Shown in pieces: positions 57,660 to 64,000 of a DNA stretch of 64,000 bases (position 1 is the first letter of the stretch; each line of letters starts with the position of its first letter). Source of the stretch: an uncultured Clostridia bacterium. Its GTDB lineage: Bacteria; Bacillota; Clostridia; Oscillospirales; Acutalibacteraceae. The stretch is from positions 36,118 through 100,117 of the forward strand of contig CALEHY010000008.1 in NCBI GenBank assembly GCA_937876375.1, written 5' to 3'. The notes under the pieces were generated by a model. The model searched no databases, had not been told where the DNA came from, and saw only the letters and a program-made list of their open reading frames with translations. The translations under genes were made by a program, and so were the position numbers.

Positions 57660-59840
57660 TTATCCTATGTTTTGTAACATTTTTAATAAATTCTTGCTTC
57701 TATATTCTAAATAACGAAAATCGATTTTGCCTAATTTTTTATACCAAAAAAGTTCATTATACAGAGAATATAGTTCAACTTTAATATCACAATATTCAGA
57801 TGTTTTGACTTTATTTTTATATGTTTCTAATAAGTGCATTTTTTTACCATAACCAACAGTTAAAGCGAACAATTCATATTCTGGTTCTGCCCACATTATA
57901 TTGAATGGGTCGAGTACACCTTTTAAAGACATTGATTTAGTGTCCACAATAAAATTAGGTATCCAATAATCACCATGTATCATTGTTGGTTTTCCACTTA
58001 CTGCTCCAACTATTTTATTTAGCATTTTATATGATTTGTTTACAGCTTCCTTTACAACATTTGGAACATCCGAATTATTTGTGAAATTTGCAATTTCGCT
58101 TGCAAATTCATTGTAAAATTCAAACCAAGTATCATAACTGGCATTATCAACATATCCATATTTATCATTGTGAACAGTTTGAATATTAATTAAATTATCT
58201 ATAATTTCATTTGCTAATTTTTGCTTGTTCTTTTTTAGAAAAAGATTCTTTGAGTTTGGCTCAACACCCTCTATGTATTCCATACAGAAGAATGCGATAT
58301 TTTCATATTCATCATAAAAATACAACTTTGGTAATTTACAATTAACTTTATTTGAAATAAAGCTAATCGTGTCATATTCTTCTTTTAATAATTGGGGGAA
58401 ATTACTACATTTTATTGCCAATTTATAAGGCACATTATCAATTTTAATCTTAAATACAGTACCACTTGCACCTTTTCCTATTGAAGAGGTGCTTATGACT
58501 TTACAATTTAGTTTTTTCATATAAAAAAGGAAGAAAAAAAGATTTGCAGTACTTGTAATAAACCAGCTGATTGGATAACTTACGAAAATATTAAATGGTG
58601 TATTGAAGATTGGGAAAATTACGGCAATCCAGAAAACTCGGAAAACGCAGCAGCCGATTGTAATAGAAATTGTTGGCATTAAAGAATGTCCAATTCCGCG
58701 GATTGAATTTCCAAGTCCGTGCATAAAACCACAGATGAAAATTGTTGGCATAATTACAATCATCCTTTTCATTCCGTCTTCTATGACATTAAAATCCTGT
58801 GTGTAAATACCCAGTAAATTACGTCCAAAAATAAGGAATAAAGCGCCAAGAAAAATGCCTGTTAGAAATGTAAACAGCAGGGAAACGGCAATTCCTTTTT
58901 TAATTCTGTCAGTTTTTTTTGCGCCTATATTTTGCGAACAGAAAGTTAAATTACTTGCAGAAAATCCGCCCATCGATTGGTAAAGGAAATCTTCCAGACT
59001 GCAGGCAGCGGCATTTCCGGCAATCAAGGTTGTCCCGAATGAGTTTATAGAAGATTGAATCTGGATGTTTGAGATAGAAAACATTACCCCCTGAAGTCCT
59101 GCTGGAAGTCCAATTTTTATAATCTGACCAAGGTTTGGAATATCGAGGGAAAGTTTTTTTATTGAAAAATGATAATCACCTGTTTCGCGGATTAAAAGAA
59201 TGATGATAAAAACTGCAGAATAGACTTGTGAAATAACTGTTGCCAAAGCGACGCCTGCTACATCCATTTTGAACTTAATCACAAACAGTAGATTTAAAAT
59301 CAGATTGAGAATGCCGGCACTTACCAAAATATATAATCCTCTTTTTGTATCACCTTTTGAATTTAAAAGTGCGTTGCAGAAATTGTAAATTAAAGTTGCA
59401 GTAATCCCCATAAAATAAATACGCAGATAAGTTGCCGAAAGTGGAAGAACCTCATCTGGGGAATGCATAAGTCGTAAAAGTGGAGTTGAAAAAGTGAGCC
59501 CCAGAATTGTAATCATTATTCCAAAGATGATGGAAAGCAAAATGCTTGTATGTACGATTTTCTGGATTTTGTTTAAATCTTTTGCGCCAAAACTTCGTCC
59601 TGCTGTTACATTTACACCGGCAGAAACTCCAACAAAAAGATTTACAAACAGATTTACAAGCGAACCAACTGAACCGACAGCCGCAAGTGAAGTAGAACCG
59701 GCAAATCTTCCAATGACAGCAACATCTGCTGCATGAAACAAAAGCTGCAGGACGTTTGAAAAAATAATTGGAATGGAAAATTTCAGAAGATTTTTTACGA
59801 TGGAACCTTCTGTCATGTTTATTTGATTTGCTTTACTCAA
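57660..59840 (-). CDS. MATE-family efflux transporter fused to an APH-like kinase domain
   Basis: The 726-residue protein has two parts. Residues about 1-445 form a complete MATE exporter with twelve helices (MTEGSIVKNLLKFSIPII, HAADVAVIGRFAG, GLPAGLQGVMFSISNI). Residues about 450-726 form an aminoglycoside/choline/fructosamine kinase-like fold with IGKGASGTVFKIKI (nucleotide loop), MEYIEGVEP, MIHGDYWIPNFIVD (catalytic HGD-N) and GVLDPFNIMW (metal Asp). The join is directly after helix 12. A TTG start is used, with GAGG 7 bases upstream. One sampled line of the kinase part (57721-57780) is 25% G+C and one of the MATE part (58981-59040) is 50%. It may modify and export the same compound, or be a recent recombination product. 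Confidence 0.82.
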   Translation of the reverse strand: MSKANQINMTEGSIVKNLLKFSIPIIFSNVLQLLFHAADVAVIGRFAGSTSLAAVGSVGSLVNLFVNLFVGVSAGVNVTAGRSFGAKDLNKIQKIVHTSILLSIIFGIMITILGLTFSTPLLRLMHSPDEVLPLSATYLRIYFMGITATLIYNFCNALLNSKGDTKRGLYILVSAGILNLILNLLFVIKFKMDVAGVALATVISQVYSAVFIIILLIRETGDYHFSIKKLSLDIPNLGQIIKIGLPAGLQGVMFSISNIQIQSSINSFGTTLIAGNAAACSLEDFLYQSMGGFSASNLTFCSQNIGAKKTDRIKKGIAVSLLFTFLTGIFLGALFLIFGRNLLGIYTQDFNVIEDGMKRMIVIMPTIFICGFMHGLGNSIRGIGHSLMPTISITIGCCVFRVFWIAVIFPIFNTPFNIFVSYPISWFITSTANLFFFLFYMKKLNCKVISTSSIGKGASGTVFKIKIDNVPYKLAIKCSNFPQLLKEEYDTISFISNKVNCKLPKLYFYDEYENIAFFCMEYIEGVEPNSKNLFLKKNKQKLANEIIDNLINIQTVHNDKYGYVDNASYDTWFEFYNEFASEIANFTNNSDVPNVVKEAVNKSYKMLNKIVGAVSGKPTMIHGDYWIPNFIVDTKSMSLKGVLDPFNIMWAEPEYELFALTVGYGKKMHLLETYKNKVKTSEYCDIKVELYSLYNELFWYKKLGKIDFRYLEYRSKNLLKMLQNIG

Positions 59841-59919
59841 GTTAGAGCCTCGATTATCACTTTATTCTTTTTTTTAAATTGGTTCTATAAAGTTACAATT
59901 TAATTTTTTTTCAGTTTGA

Positions 59920-60876
59920 TTAAAACAAATCCAGCATACTGTCCAGATAAATGTTTTCACGTACTTCCAGCTGATGTTCTGGTTTGGTCATATAGTATAG
60001 CAGAAATTCCAGGATGATTGCGCTGCCTAAACTACGGCCTTCTAGTTTGAAATTTGTGAATCCGGCTGGAAGATATGTATTTTGAATGTCATCAATTCCG
60101 ATGAATGCGGGATTTTTCATTGCGTTTGAAAAGACGTAGCCGTTGTTGCTGCCGGGTGCTTTGCAAATGTGGTCAGGACAGTTTTCGCCAAGGCTTTTTC
60201 GGCTTACATTTTCGTAGCAGATTTTACGCTGCTGGCAGTTGATGTCGCAGCATTCATTACAAAGGAATTCGACTTTGTCTTTTTGGGATTGTGTCAGAGT
60301 TTTTAGGTTGGCAAAGTCTTTGTTCAGACGGAAATCTGGAACTACGTAGGAAAACTCTGGGCGGTTTAGTTCTGCCTGGAACTGAGTAAAATCTGTAAGG
60401 ACTTTTGTTGTTGATGAAACAAAGTAAAGTTCCGGGTAGTTTTTGCGGAGGTAGTCTAAAAGTAAGTCGGTATGAACAATTACGCCGTTTTTACATAGAG
60501 GGCTGTCCCCATTGTGACCATTGTAAACTTTAAAGGCTGTCCCCGTTGTTTGTTGTAAGAGATTGCATAAGTCATTACATTTTTTATCAGCAAGATGTTC
60601 AGGACGTAAAAGTGAATTACTGAATGTAAGTCGGGCGGAAATGTTGTATTTTTTAAGCAGGGCAAGAACTTGTGTTGCGTTGTTATCACCAAAACCTACA
60701 CGCCCGCCACCCCAAAGGCAGTCTGCAGGTGCTCCATAAATTGAAGCAATGTCACACCACTCGTAAAACCATTCGCGGTGTTCATAAAAAAGCGGAAGAA
60801 ATCTGCTGTAAAGTTCGTAAAATTCAAAAAGTCCCGGGAGGTGGTAATTCGCTACAATGTTTTGAAAATCGTTCAT
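59920..60876 (-). CDS. Cys-cluster protein of unknown function (TIM-barrel-like)
   Basis: The 318-residue protein is not one I can name. It has WGGGRVGFGDNNATQVLALLKKYNISARLTFSN, a barrel-like pattern, and an eight-Cys region (about 209-240: CNECCDINCQQRKIC...CPDHIC) that could bind an iron-sulfur cluster or zinc. The layout recalls peptidase-U32-like proteins, but no motif is decisive. The start at 60876 lies at the edge of a repeat copy whose GGAAGG or TAGG supplies the ribosome binding site. Confidence 0.6.
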   Translation of the reverse strand: MNDFQNIVANYHLPGLFEFYELYSRFLPLFYEHREWFYEWCDIASIYGAPADCLWGGGRVGFGDNNATQVLALLKKYNISARLTFSNSLLRPEHLADKKCNDLCNLLQQTTGTAFKVYNGHNGDSPLCKNGVIVHTDLLLDYLRKNYPELYFVSSTTKVLTDFTQFQAELNRPEFSYVVPDFRLNKDFANLKTLTQSQKDKVEFLCNECCDINCQQRKICYENVSRKSLGENCPDHICKAPGSNNGYVFSNAMKNPAFIGIDDIQNTYLPAGFTNFKLEGRSLGSAIILEFLLYYMTKPEHQLEVRENIYLDSMLDLF

Positions 60877-60934
60877 CCTACTAATCCTTCCCATCCTGTT
60901 TCAAAAAATCTGTGTTCATCTGTGTTCATCTGTG
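60875..60934. repeat. interspersed repeat, copy A
   Basis: Positions 60875-60924 are identical over 50 bases to 61866-61915, followed by an extra TTCATCTGTGG. The unit reads CACAGATGAACACAGAT and then an A-run-GGATGGGAAGGATTAGTAGGAT core on the minus strand. Confidence 0.9.
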
Positions 60935-60938
60935 GTTA

Positions 60939-61850
60939 TTATATTTTTCCTGTAAGTAAAAAACGTGCCTGGTCGCGTCGTGCAAGTTCTCCTAATTTTG
61001 AACGTAGGTTGCAGTGGAAAACGTGAGCAATGTCTTTCATTTCTTTTGTCCCGTAAATTTTTACAGTGGCTTTTCCGCCGCGGGAAGTAATGAGGTTTGC
61101 CATTGGTTCGCAGTTGCCGACTAAAAAATCGTTTGGGCATGAAAATAGAAATGCTGGCGGGTAAGAAGAATTTATTGCCCCAAGCACATCAAGTTTCTTT
61201 TTGTTCTTTGCATCTTCTTTTTTTAGATAAGCTAGAAAAGTGCCGCGTTGTGCTGGATTTTTGTACATGTTGATTAAATCGTACATTCCGCAGGCAAGAC
61301 TTATTCCTTTTATTTTGATGTTGTGATTTTTGAATGCATAGAGCGAAGCAAATTCTTTATTTGAATTAATTGCGGCATAATGGCTGACAAGCTGCGCGCC
61401 TGCAGAATCCCCCATCATGAAGACGCGCGACAGGTCCATTTTGTATTCTTGAGCATGATTTTCCAGCCAGCAGAAGGTTTCATTTATGTCTTGGAGCGCG
61501 GCTGGGAATTTGTTTTCTGGGCTAATACGATAATTAATGTTAATAACGGCAAATCCGTCTTGAACCATATCCATTGCATAAAAGCGGTAAAGGTTTTTAT
61601 CGCCATAAAAGTAACCACCACCGTGAATGTTTACTAGAACAGGAAGAAGTTCATCAGTTTGTTTTGTAGGAACATATACATCAAGAAGATTGTAATCGCC
61701 GTGTTCACCATAGCGAATATCTTTATAAGCTTTTACATCATCAGGTTCAGTTAGGCCTTTGTCTCTTTCGGCATCTGAACGTGCCCAATCTATTCTGAAT
61801 TTTTCAACTGCTTTTTTTATAGTTTTTTCCTGCAATTTTTCTATCAACAT
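60939..61850 (-). CDS. alpha/beta-hydrolase esterase (HSL-like)
   Basis: The 303-residue protein belongs to the hormone-sensitive lipase group: oxyanion motif NIHGGGYFYGDK (about residue 75), YRISPENKFPAALQD, the nucleophile in MMGDSAGAQL (Ser about 150), an Asp in CPNDFLVGN and a His in IAHVFHC. No signal peptide. Likely an esterase for small acyl or acetyl esters; in this cluster it may act on plant-derived esters near the GH43-like gene (inference). TTGAGG is the ribosome binding site. Confidence 0.86.
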   Translation of the reverse strand: MLIEKLQEKTIKKAVEKFRIDWARSDAERDKGLTEPDDVKAYKDIRYGEHGDYNLLDVYVPTKQTDELLPVLVNIHGGGYFYGDKNLYRFYAMDMVQDGFAVININYRISPENKFPAALQDINETFCWLENHAQEYKMDLSRVFMMGDSAGAQLVSHYAAINSNKEFASLYAFKNHNIKIKGISLACGMYDLINMYKNPAQRGTFLAYLKKEDAKNKKKLDVLGAINSSYPPAFLFSCPNDFLVGNCEPMANLITSRGGKATVKIYGTKEMKDIAHVFHCNLRSKLGELARRDQARFLLTGKI

Positions 61851-61865
61851 AAAAACCTCAACTTT

Positions 61866-61915
61866 ATCCTACTAATCCTTCCCATCCTGTTTCAAAAAAT
61901 CTGTGTTCATCTGTG
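61866..61915. repeat. interspersed repeat, copy B
   Basis: It is identical over 50 bases to copy A. Its left part lies before the esterase gene, and its right part supplies the last codons and the stop (AGC CAC AGA TGA) of the flavin oxidoreductase gene. Confidence 0.9.
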
Positions 61916-63010
61916 GCTAAAATCAAAACAGTCAGAATCCCCAGCGCCTCGTTTTAATGAAGCCGGGCAAGGATGATTATGAAGCGGTCCGTAAGTACAA
62001 CCCGGGCAACTGTAACATTTTACATAAGGTGAGCCATCCAAAATTGCTTCGGTAAATGCAGGGTCAGCTAAAAGTCCGCACGCAAGGTCAATTGTGTCTA
62101 CAAGGTCGTGTTCAAACATGTAGCGAACCTGTTCTGGAGTGCGGAATCCATTTACTGTAGAAACTGGAATGCGTCCTTTGAAGTGTTCATGCATCATTAC
62201 GCCAAGAGCCGCAATTTTATTGTAAGGTAAGTTTTCGTCGTGGGAGATTTGGATAAATTCGCCAATTCCGCATGAAACCTGAAGGTAATCACATCCTGCT
62301 GCAACGTATTGTTCGGCAATTAAAGGTGCCTGCTCTGGTGTTGGATCAGCTCCGGAAATACGCATGGAAATTATAAAATCTGGACCGCAGGCTTTTCGAA
62401 TGCCGCTGATAATTTCCGAACCAAAGCGTGCAATGTTTTCTATACTTCCACCATATTTATCTGTGCGTTTGTTTACTGGAGATGCAAAATCATTTATTAA
62501 ATATGCATGGCAGCCATGAAGTTGAACGCCGTCGTACCCTGCTTTTTGAGCACGGATTGCAGCATCTACAAACTGCTGTTCAATTTTTTCAATGTCAGCG
62601 AGGGTAAGTTCAACAGCTTCTGTTTCGCATTTACCGTTGTTCCATTTTGTTTTTGTAGGGGAAGTAAGTGGTCCGCATTCTGGGTGAGTTCCAAGTCCTC
62701 CGTGATGAATCTGCGGAATAATCAGCGTACCATATTTATGAACGGCTTCTACAATTTTACGGTGGCCATCAATCTGTTTATCATTCCAAAGTCCAAGCTG
62801 GGAAGGTGCAAGTCTTCCTTCCGGGCAAATACATGTTGCTTCAAGGACGATTAATCCAACACCATGTTTTGCTCGTTCTTCATAATGATGAACAAATTCA
62901 TCGGTAACAAGGCCGTCTTTACCTGCAAAAAATTTTACAGTTGGTGCCATTGTAATGCGGTTTTTTATAGTTTTAGTTCCAATTTTAAGTGGAGAATTTG
63001 GGTCTATCAT
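61907..63010 (-). CDS. NADH:flavin oxidoreductase (Old Yellow Enzyme family)
   Basis: FMN-dependent enzymes of this family reduce alkenes or enals. The 367-residue TIM barrel has KNRITMAPTVKFFAGKDGLVTD, the IPQIHHGG active-site pair (His-His), YDGVQLHGCHAYLINDFASP, and DLACGLLADPAF. A C-terminal cluster CYSCPGCTYG resembles the first iron-sulfur cysteines of the long 2,4-dienoyl-CoA reductase type, but the FAD/NAD domain is absent, as in short forms. Its last codons come from repeat copy B, so the natural end may have been changed. Confidence 0.88.
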   Translation of the reverse strand: MIDPNSPLKIGTKTIKNRITMAPTVKFFAGKDGLVTDEFVHHYEERAKHGVGLIVLEATCICPEGRLAPSQLGLWNDKQIDGHRKIVEAVHKYGTLIIPQIHHGGLGTHPECGPLTSPTKTKWNNGKCETEAVELTLADIEKIEQQFVDAAIRAQKAGYDGVQLHGCHAYLINDFASPVNKRTDKYGGSIENIARFGSEIISGIRKACGPDFIISMRISGADPTPEQAPLIAEQYVAAGCDYLQVSCGIGEFIQISHDENLPYNKIAALGVMMHEHFKGRIPVSTVNGFRTPEQVRYMFEHDLVDTIDLACGLLADPAFTEAILDGSPYVKCYSCPGCTYGPLHNHPCPASLKRGAGDSDCFDFSHR

Positions 63011-63050
63011 ATAAATATAATATCACAAAAAAGCACATCTAGTTACATTT

Positions 63051-63084
63051 TATCTGTGTCTATCTGTGTTCATCTGTGGCTAAT
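63051..63084. repeat. interspersed repeat, copy C (degenerate)
   Basis: ATCTGTGTCTATCTGTGTTC-type tandem units followed by ATCTGTGGCTAA, shared with copy B. It lies in the 84-base gap between the flavin oxidoreductase gene and a small membrane gene. Confidence 0.8.
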
Positions 63085-63094
63085 AAATTAAAAA

Positions 63095-63310
63095 TTAATA
63101 TTTAATTATGTAGTAAATTACGTACGCCCAGCTAAAAAGTCCATGCACAATTGCCCAACCTACAGATTTCCATGTACAAAAGCTGATTACCATTGCAAGT
63201 GCTGAACCAAAGGAAATACCTTTTTCAACTGATTTCTGTGTTACAGTTTTTGTTTTAGTTGTTGTTTTTTTACCATTTTCATCAACTGTTGTAATTACTT
63301 CTTCTTCCAT
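63095..63310 (-). CDS. small membrane protein
   Basis: The 71-residue protein has a charged Thr/Lys-rich N-terminal third (TTKTKTVTQKSVEKG) and two membrane helices (about 31-46 and 50-69). It has a good ribosome binding site (GAGGTGA). Such short proteins of unknown function are common; no family recognised. Confidence 0.65.
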   Translation of the reverse strand: MEEEVITTVDENGKKTTTKTKTVTQKSVEKGISFGSALAMVISFCTWKSVGWAIVHGLFSWAYVIYYIIKY

Positions 63311-63414
63311 ATAATCACCTCGTTTATTAAGATGATTTTAATATAATAGAAAATTAGTCAGAAGTAAAAAAAAAGTTCACGAAATGCAAAAATTCGGACA
63401 TGAAAAATTGATTA

Positions 63415-63858
63415 TTAAAATCTAATTACAAAGCCTTTTTTACTGTCGCCATCGAATCCAATTCTTTTATAAAATTCATGAGCTTCTTTTCGCTTTGAAT
63501 TGCTGAGTAAACAAACCATATAACAATCATTTTCGCGGGCATCTGCAACTGCCATTTCTATAACTTTGCGTGCAAGTCCCTGTTTTCTGTAATCCTGATG
63601 AGTAATTACGTTTTCAATAAAACAGACTGTTCCGCCGTGGTGAGTCATATTTGGCATTAAACAAGACCAGCAGGATGAAACAACTTTATTGCCATCAAAA
63701 GCACCAAAATATTTAATGCTTTTATTTCCACAAATGCGTTCCCAAATCTGCCCAGATTCTTCAAGATTATAATCAGAATTATTTACAGGATCGAGCTGAA
63801 TGTATAATTCCATAAGCGAAGGAATATCTTCTTTTGTGAGGGTGCGGAATTCAATCAT
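63415..63858 (-). CDS. GNAT-family N-acetyltransferase
   Basis: The 147-residue protein has the GNAT pattern: TKEDIPSLMELY at the start, CFIENVITHQDYRKQGLARKVIEMAV (acetyl-CoA loop Arg-x-x-Gly-x-Ala) and NSKRKEAHEFYKRIGFDGD (strand 6/7). It starts about 20 bases after a GH43-like gene ends. The acceptor is unknown. Confidence 0.86.
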   Translation of the reverse strand: MIEFRTLTKEDIPSLMELYIQLDPVNNSDYNLEESGQIWERICGNKSIKYFGAFDGNKVVSSCWSCLMPNMTHHGGTVCFIENVITHQDYRKQGLARKVIEMAVADARENDCYMVCLLSNSKRKEAHEFYKRIGFDGDSKKGFVIRF

Positions 63859-63879
63859 TGTTTCATCCTTTGTACGGTT

Positions 63880-64000
63880 TTAATCTATCTGTTTAATGTC
63901 TTTGCATTTTTCAACTTTGTTGATTGAACCATCAGCATTGTATTTCATTTCGGCAACACAAACAGAACGGTGGAACAAACTTCCGCCTGGTAATTCGTCT
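63880..64000 (-). CDS. C-terminal end of a GH43-like glycosidase (cut by window edge)
   Basis: The last 39 codons before a TAA at 63880-63882 are visible. They encode LPGGSLFHRSVCVAEMKY followed by NADGSI, a pattern I recognise from the C-terminal strand of GH43 arabinofuranosidases/xylosidases (HRSVCVDxxxYNxDGT). The start lies beyond the window. If correct, this second segment also carries plant-fibre degradation. Confidence 0.6.
   Translation of the reverse strand, partial: DELPGGSLFHRSVCVAEMKYNADGSINKVEKCKDIKQID

Noticed and set aside
55262..64000. Insertion sequence, integrase or phage genes that would explain the accessory segment
   Set aside because: No transposase, integrase, recombinase or phage protein is visible, and no tRNA-end duplication was found at its left edge.
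1..64000. CRISPR array
   Set aside because: No regularly spaced direct repeats with unique spacers; the only long repeats are the two 50-base copies near 60.9 and 61.9 kb.

Overview
The window looks like chromosomal DNA of a spore-forming, low-to-mid GC Clostridia, most likely a gut or rumen Oscillospiraceae/Ruminococcaceae relative. The signs are an L27 with the Firmicutes N-terminal extension beside its Prp protease, a spoIIE gene, a tryptophan T-box, Obg next to Mini-III, LexA, PhoP/PhoR, a secreted multidomain glycosidase carrying a dockerin-like repeat, and AAGGAG-type ribosome binding sites nearly everywhere. This is inference from gene content and signals; no database search was possible.

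Layout. 1-3.7 kb: rplU-prp-rpmA, an SGNH esterase, tRNA-Val, and mrnC-obg. 3.7-7.5 kb: spoIIE coupled to a GlmS-like protein without the catalytic cysteine. 7.7-10.1 kb: an ABC-F ATPase and a secreted CHAP hydrolase. 10.2-13.7 kb: a four-gene operon with a P1B-type ATPase reduced to its membrane part, a CDF transporter reduced to its membrane part, an anchored metallophosphatase and a small membrane protein. 13.7-19 kb: tRNA-Arg, coaX and a 1421-residue secreted LRR/GH30/GH43 protein. 19-27 kb: a GNAT, a CdaR-like regulator, rsuA, hflX, and an FHA-FtsW/RodA-PBP wall operon. 27-36 kb: galM, conserved unknowns, and the lexA-mrp-deaminase-HAD-degV-birA run. 36-41 kb: tRNA-Met/tRNA-Glu, pcrA, a sodium-pump decarboxylase beta/gamma pair and a 44-residue membrane protein. 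41-50.5 kb: a complete trpEGDCFBA operon under a Trp T-box, an asparaginase and a GH95 fucosidase. 50.6-55.3 kb: an SDR and a Pho-box-preceded Na/Pi transporter-PhoP-PhoR operon.

From about 55.4 kb the DNA changes character. 55.4-58.5 kb is AT-rich accessory DNA with a TetR operon, a membrane gene split by a frameshift at a classic slippery site, and a compact convergent-promoter locus that looks like a type I toxin-antitoxin pair. At 57.66-59.84 kb a single ORF fuses a MATE transporter to an APH-like kinase, and base composition changes at the fusion point. 58.5-64 kb carries an esterase, an Old Yellow Enzyme homologue, a Cys-rich unknown, a GNAT and the end of a GH43-like gene; its gaps hold copies of a CACAGATGAACACAGAT-type repeat seen nowhere to the left. 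This segment is either horizontally acquired or an assembly join to another genome.

The strongest candidates for something undescribed are the stripped-down metal-transporter operon (10.4-13.7 kb), the 21-residue toxin locus (57.28-57.60 kb) and the MATE-kinase fusion.
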